Assembly: GCA_029204225.1 (NCBI GenBank) | Contig: CM055097.1 | Location: 9,537,920 to 9,601,919, forward strand | Length of the DNA stretch: 64,000 nt | Origin: Diphasiastrum complanatum | Taxonomy: Eukaryota > Streptophyta > Lycopodiopsida > Lycopodiales > Lycopodiaceae | Reading direction: 5' to 3' | Shown here: piece after piece, positions 58,440-64,000 of the stretch | How positions within the stretch are numbered: position 1 is the stretch's first letter | Layout of the letters: the number at the start of each line of letters is the position of its first letter | Made by a program: the position numbers and the translations under genes | Notes under the pieces: model-generated | The model's database searches: none | Seen by the model: only the letters and a program-made list of their open reading frames with translations | Told to the model about the DNA's origin: nothing

Positions 58440-58920
58440 AGCTCTCGTTCGAGCTATGTCTAGCATAGTTGTTGACAGAAAGCAATGTTAAGCATAGCTC
58501 TTAGTTGAGCTATGTCTACCGAAAGTCGAGCTATGCGTGACATAGCTCAATCGAAAGTTATGTCTGGCATAGCTCTTTAGCCGAGAGCTATGCTAGACAT
58601 GGCTCAGCCTCGCGACCTATGCTAGACATAGCTCGGCAAAGAGGTATGTTGGGCATGGCTTGGTGGTCGAGGTATTCGTGGCATAGCTCGGCCCTAGCCA
58701 TGCCGAGCATAGCTCTCGGTCGAGCTATGCCATGCATAGCTCTCGGCTATGCTATGTTTAGGATAGCTCGACAGAGAGCTATTCTGGGCATGGCTCACGG
58801 CCAAGCTATGCCATGCATAGCTCTCGGCCATGCTATGTCTAGGATAGCTCGACAGAGAGCTATGCCAGGCATAGCTCGGCCCATAGCTCTGCCCACCGAG
58901 CTATGCCTAGCATAGCCAGA
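58440..58920. repeat. Palindromic minisatellite, main block
   Basis: About 15 diverged units, each an inverted repeat of GAGCTATGCC and GGCATAGCTC with a short variable centre, joined by TCGG/CGAG-type linkers. The cleanest unit is 58857-58877. Both strands read as AGCTATG/CATAGCT throughout. Unit spacing is mostly 28-40 bp. The open frame across it is a by-product. Confidence 0.85.
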
Positions 58921-59219
58921 TGCCATTTATTTAAGAAATCTTACTTTTGTTTAAATTATTTTATGAAAAAAATAAATTGATTTTGGCGTTAATAGAGATC
59001 AAAAGTATAGAATTTATTTACTATTTTAGATAATTTTAGTTATGAAAATATTAAAAAGAGTGTAATTTTTTACTCCTTATCGTAGTAATTTTAAGGATTT
59101 ATATGTCATTTCTTGTAAAATGAGGCGACCTTACAAAGTCTAACATTTTGGAAAAGCTTTGCTAAACATGGCCCTTCTTTAGGGCTCTAAAGATGAACAT
59201 AAATTGGCATGATTTTTAA

Positions 59220-59410
59220 GGAGAGCTTGGCATGGCTCTCAACAAGAGTTTAGCATTTTTCTCTCGTGCTAAGTGCTATGCCTGGCATAGCGCACTATGC
59301 CTGGCATAGCTCTCAACGTGAGCTATGCTAGGCATAGAACTTAGCCCAAGCATTGCTTGGCATAGTTATTGTCGAGAGCTAAGCTCTTAGACTATGCTAT
59401 GTCTTACATA
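59220..59410. repeat. Palindromic minisatellite, second block
   Basis: The same AGCTATGCC/GGCATAGCT palindrome recurs here about 300 bp beyond the main block (for example GCTATGCCTGGCATAGC at 59275-59291 and AGCTATGCTAGGCATAG at 59321-59337). The two blocks are separated by AT-rich unrelated sequence. Confidence 0.8.
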
Positions 59411-60487
59411 GGCAAGCTTTGAAAAAACAAAAAAATGATAGCTCTATAGCTTACAGCAGACATACCTTTAGGTTGTGAGAAGTTGTGATCTCTCTCAAGC
59501 TGTGCTCAGGAAGGGAGACCAAGAACATGTATGCTGAAAGCAATAGGCAGCTACAAAGTACAGATAAAAGAGTGCTAGAGTGAGAGAGAGCATAAACGTG
59601 GCAGACAACGGTGGGTTATGGTTTGGCATGACCCCTTAAGTAATTATGCCTTGGGTCTTAAGATGGGTTATGGCTTAAGGTGGGATATGTCCCAAAGACT
59701 CGCACGACTTTATGGCGTCGTGTGTCATAAGGATCATGGCTTAAGGGGCTATGCATGCCAACTGAGTGATAGCACCATGTCAAATATATTGAATAGGCCT
59801 GACAAATAAATGCAAACTTGACACACTTTCTGCAATTTTCCCACAAAGCACTTTCCGAGATATCTATAAAACAACAAAACCTGAAACAAAAGTTGCAATA
59901 TCACAGCATATGTTTTATGATTTCCCAACTTGGCATAAATATTTACAAGGTTCTTTATAGTATGTGCTTAGAATATAGTCTATTATAGAACTTGCAATAT
60001 CTCTGTATCCAATCTCCTCAGTCCACAAACATAATTGAAGTCACTTCAATATTATTGCAGATCAGCATTTTTGCGTCATCAAAGGTGCTGCCATACCAAA
60101 GAGGTCTTCAGAATTTTAATAGAATTTATGAACTCGCACAACTCACAACTAGAAAATGATTTGTATGATAGGCAAGCTTGTGAAGTACATGGTGAAATTG
60201 TGGTTATGATCGCATCACAGGAACGCGCCTTCGGCCAGAAACAGCATCCTTGAGTCGGGAAATTTGAAAGATAAGCTGATTGATTTTCTGCATATCAGTC
60301 AGGGTAAAGCTCTGTAGTTAAGAGAATCACTTCAGGCCCGGAAACAAATGCTCTACTTTTTTTTTATCATTCGATCACAAAAATGCTCTTGCAACACATT
60401 TCATAAAGAATTTCCCCTCTGTCTACATACATGCTTGTAACATTTGGAATCAGAAAAATTCATCAATTGAGCACAGCACTGACCAGG

Positions 60488-60552
<65 letters not shown>

Positions 60553-61439
60553 GCACACACACATGCATGCATGCATGCATCTATATATAACCTCGAGAGC
60601 ATGGTCAATGAAAAGTTGACCGTTGATTTAAAAGAAGACTCGAGTTAAAAGTTCAAACAGGTCAATTTCTACATGTATCATTTGCCTGGAAGAAAGCCAA
60701 AAGACACTCGTGAGCAAACCATTCCAAAAGGCTCAAAAGTTCATATCATCAAGCAATCACCATAATCATTCTGACATGGCATTTAAAAGCTAAATTCCCC
60801 TCCATTGACATATACGACTGCAATTACTTGAGTTTAGGAAAGTTCATCAATTCAGGACAATACCAACCTCCCATCCTTACTATCGAATTCTTGCTTTGGA
60901 GATGCATACAACATATAGTTATATACATATCTATGTTATGAAGTAAATCACATGCTTGGCATCCCATTAGAACAATAACCATTAAGATGAAACAAATAAC
61001 ATTCTCCAACTAAATATTTTTCAAAAAACATCATATATAGTCGGTGATCGTCTCCATGAAAGGGTAATGAGCATCCTACAAAGAACTCCCAAGTAGTCAA
61101 ATCATAAGAATGCTTATATTCCAAAAAAATTAGAGCTCAAACACTAGTAAAGAAATTAAGGAAGACATGTGGGTTAGCCAATCCCATTCACTCCATCTAA
61201 TTCCCTCCAACATAGGTTTGCTGAATAACATGTGGCTTAAAATAGTCATAGGTCTTTGCCAAAATAAGTGCTTGATCTGGCCACAATGTCAATTAAGTCC
61301 CTGAATGTTCTATAATCATACATGAACATACGAACTATAACACTCACCTACTTGAAAGCATCCGCCTATTGTGGGCTATAAAAAGACTACGTCTGCTGAA
61401 AAACATAGTTGATGTAGGTATCGAGAAAGAATAATCTGA
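59411..61439. other. Intergenic; CT and CATG microsatellites
   Basis: No gene is seen. A (CT)n tract lies at 60493-60550, followed by ACGCACACACAC and (CATG)n to about 60580. GGTTATGG/GGCTTAAGG words recur at 59610-59745. Confidence 0.5.
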
Positions 61440-61808
61440 GCAACTAAAGTTAGGCATCAGGTGGATCCTGAACATCAGCATGTTCTGGTGCAGCAAATCA
61501 GTAATGTCCTAAATGAGATGCATGACGACAACAAAGTTAGAGATGAGCAAATCGAGCACCTAAATGAACAAATTAAGAGTTTATCCACAAATCAACTACT
61601 ATAGCAACTAGAAGTCTTTACGGGTAAGCGTAAAGAATGTAAGCCGAAGGTGATTGAGGTTAAGTGCAACATTGGGATAATTATTTCAATGTCCATGAAA
61701 TCCCAGAAGAAGAGAGGATCAAAATCGAAATACGTTACAAAGCGATTTCATGAGGGAGATGTATCACCGAAGCCGGCAACTTGGAGGAATTTGAGGCATT
61801 GTTCTTAG
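61440..61808 (+). pseudogene. Coiled-coil-like ORF relic, unrecognised
   Basis: One frame stays open except for a single TAG near 61602. It reads TKVRHQVDPEHQHVLVQQIS, NVLNEMHDDNKVRDEQIEHL and NEQIKSLSTNQLL, then after the stop QLEVFTGKRKECKPKVIEV and KYVTKRFHEGDVSPKPAT. The first part has heptad-like Leu/Ile spacing. No ATG start is certain and no domain is recognised. It may be a transposon protein fragment. Confidence 0.3.
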
Positions 61809-63262
61809 AAAGCTTTATGTTAGTAGATGACTTGCTCATTAGTGTTTCCACCTGGTTCAGAATCGACCTTTTCAGAATCGTAAGAATCGGCATGAATTGT
61901 GGTTCTGAACCGGTCCCGTCCCAAAAGAATCGGAAAGAATCGGCAAATTTTTGCATCTTTTTTGATGTAATGCTAAAAAACATGTCAAGTAATATCTATA
62001 TTGTCTAAATTTTTTCTAAAATCTTATAAATACTAGATAGATATTGAAAACATGCATTTGAAAGTTCGTTATTGCTTGTAAAAAAGCTGAAGCCTGAAAG
62101 CTGAAAACTAAACTAGTGTTCACTATTCATAAAAAATTAAAATTAGAAAGAAATACTCCAGTCCCCCATCAATGATCACACATCAGTAGCTTATCATACT
62201 AGTAAACTACAGTGTAGGTAGTAATTACTAAGTTGTAACTTGTAAGTACTGAGCAGGGTGTACATATACCTGGCAAAACTCAACTCAATGCATCCGATCA
62301 AGCTGCTCGCCCAACCTATCCATAAACTCGTAGAGACCTCTATCTATGAGTTGTAGCAGGATGCCAGTCCTTTTCTCCCGAAAAGAATTCTAGGTTGAAC
62401 ATGGGTACAAGACAGCTGATCGCGAGTGGTTGAAGAATGCCACTCTTACTCGGCCGCGAACATTGCCTAGACTGCATTTCTAGGATTTGGTTCTGAAGGG
62501 AGTTCAAGGCCTATACAAGCTGTGCGGTATCTAGCTCAGTAGGAGGGAGTGGTGCAGATGGTCCTTCACCCCGAGGGCATACTGGTGTCCATAGATGCAC
62601 TAAAGTAAGGTCGAAGGAAAAAATGGGCAAGAGTTTGACTACAAATTGGCTTAAGAAGCTTGAGAGCTCAACTCAAAGAGACCTAAGCCAAGACAAGTAA
62701 AGGTTGTGAGAATGTTTCTATTGTAAACTTTTTTTGTGGTTGCAGGTGGCAAAGGGAAAAGGGATGGAAGAGGCTCGAGAGGAGGCTATGGGGAGGTGGA
62801 GAGCTACACCCCACAAGCCTGTACTTGCTGCAGGTACAGCTATAGGTACCTCTTCTAAATTCCCCTCTTTCTTTAAATCTCAAGCTTGTGTGTAAATTGC
62901 AAGCTTAAGGAAAGCTAAGGTTTAAAACATGTAGATTTTCTTTTAAACGTATATAGCTTTTAACCTTAAGGAGTTTTTATTCTTAAGTCTTAAAAGTTTC
63001 ATAATGTTTTTCAGTTACGAAACATTTTTTTTAAACTTTATTTTGTAAAACTTATGTTTACAACAGAAGATTCGAACCAAACGAACCGTTCCGATTCAGA
63101 CGGCCAATCAAACTTGGGCCGGAAAACTATGGTTTATCTCAGGAAATACGCTTCAAACAAAGATGCACGGCGATTTTGGATCATGATTCATGAGTCACTC
63201 GGGTTCACGTATCACGATTCAGAAAAACAAAACCAGTTTTCACAAAAAAATTTGAACCTAAA
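61809..63262. other. Intergenic with GAATCGG-type words
   Basis: No gene is seen. AGAATCG words cluster at 61859-61940 and related GATTC/TTCG words recur at 63060-63220 and 63440-63475, possibly the two sides of one non-autonomous element. Confidence 0.35.
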
Positions 63263-63406
63263 AACTACTGGAATTGGACCTGAAATGTTCTGGAATTGAA
63301 TCCGAAAACGTCTGGAAACTATTACCACTATTTGTGATTTCCAGTAAATAGGTTTCCAGTAATTCGGGTTCAATTCCAGAACATTTCAGGTCCAATTCCA
63401 GTAGTT
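63263..63406. repeat. Long fold-back (inverted repeat)
   Basis: Arm 63263-63319 and arm 63352-63406 are reverse complements: the first 38 bases pair exactly, and the rest pair with a few differences. The 32-base loop is AT-rich. RNA from either strand would fold into a near-perfect stem of about 55 bp. Confidence 0.9.
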
Positions 63407-63838
63407 ATTAGGTCCCAAAAGAATTTGCGAAGGAAAAGATAATTGAGATTCGCAAATTCACGAATTGCGATTCGCTGCACTATGCTTCAACACTACAAAT
63501 TCAATCTCTACGTTATATTAATTCAAGGTTAACCTCCAGAGTCCAACCCTATGTAGTCGACCTTATGATGTTACATCATCAATATGCCTATTCTATGAAT
63601 CACAAACATCATAGATGCAACTGGAAAACCATCCTGCTGTATCACGTTCTGGAACAAAACTGTGTTTTTTATGTTCTAGAAATCAACAAAATCAAGTAAA
63701 ACCTAGAAAACAAAACCAAAACTCATCTGAAAAAACCTAAATTTTTTCCAAATCAGTAGAATTAATAGAACATCCAAAACTGTGGAATTATGAGAAAAAG
63801 GCCAAATAAAAATTATTTGCACAATCATAAAACCTCAA

Positions 63839-63872
63839 GGGAATTCCTCGAAACGTGTCTCGAGGAATTCCC
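63839..63872. repeat. Perfect 13-bp hairpin
   Basis: GGGAATTCCTCGA (63839-63851) and its exact reverse complement (63860-63872) flank an 8-base loop. Confidence 0.85.
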
Positions 63873-64000
63873 ATGCACCTATGGTACTATACATACCATA
63901 GTTGCAACGTTCCAACACAAGTGTCCAAACCCGAAAGCAAAAAAGGAAAAAATTATTGGAAAAAAACCATTATCTACTAAAAAAAATATGTAACAATGTT

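Noticed and set aside
58619-58915. 98-codon frame with ALG-AM-IARQRA repeats
   Set aside because: A by-product of the palindromic minisatellite; the repeat unit explains it fully.
58440-58920. CRISPR-like array
   Set aside because: Units are palindromes with short variable linkers, not constant repeats with unique spacers, and the context is plant nuclear.

Overview
This window looks like nuclear DNA from a land plant with a large, repeat-rich genome. There is one convincing intact host gene in 64 kb, an 867-codon single-exon receptor-like kinase at 39588-42191 on the + strand. It belongs to the plant group that includes Arabidopsis At4g25390 and At5g51770. Nearly everything else is decayed transposable element, LTR, microsatellite or broken gene fragment. 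Plant LTR elements with initiator-tRNA-Met primer sites, very long GA/CT and GT tracts and low gene density fit a fern or gymnosperm. The sequence alone does not fix the species, and that guess is low confidence.

Layout. 1-5.6 kb: a Ty3/gypsy integrase relic with its 3' LTR, a second LTR followed by a primer-binding site, a small element with inverted ends, and another gypsy 3' LTR. 5.6-12.3 kb: a copia gag/protease relic, then a nested locus in which a truncated chromodomain gypsy element lies between two related copia-type LTR copies. 12.3-24.3 kb: dispersed and tandem repeats, a copia LTR with 52-bp enhancer-like repeats, a decayed acidic reading frame (minus strand), an unrecognised broken gene (minus strand), a gypsy integrase relic and an LTR with a primer site. 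24.3-35.5 kb: a copia gag-pol relic, fragments of other copia and gypsy gags, a spliced transposase-like relic (minus strand), and two more deleted copia elements with LTRs. 35.9-37.2 kb: exons of an unrecognised plant gene with a tandemly repeated segment. 39.6-42.2 kb: the receptor kinase. 43-48 kb: short duplications, palindromes and microsatellites. 48.2-49.6 kb: a Helitron relic in which a Pif1-type helicase C-terminus runs directly into a DNase I-fold endonuclease domain (a Helentron-type arrangement). 53.9-57.2 kb: a gypsy gag-pol relic ending inside the reverse transcriptase at a GT microsatellite. 57.6-58.3 kb: a broken spliced gene. 58.4-59.4 kb: a palindromic minisatellite. 61.4-63.9 kb: a small ORF relic, a long fold-back and a hairpin.

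The genes do not form an operon or pathway. The kinase is an isolated host gene; the remainder records several rounds of insertion, nesting and decay. The items most worth following up are the Helentron-type helicase-endonuclease relic, the unusually long insert in the kinase with its SR(D/E)WW repeats, the spliced transposase relic, the palindromic minisatellite, the fold-back at 63263-63406 and a gene-fragment family present at two places. Gene calls rest on reading translated motifs by eye; no database search was possible.
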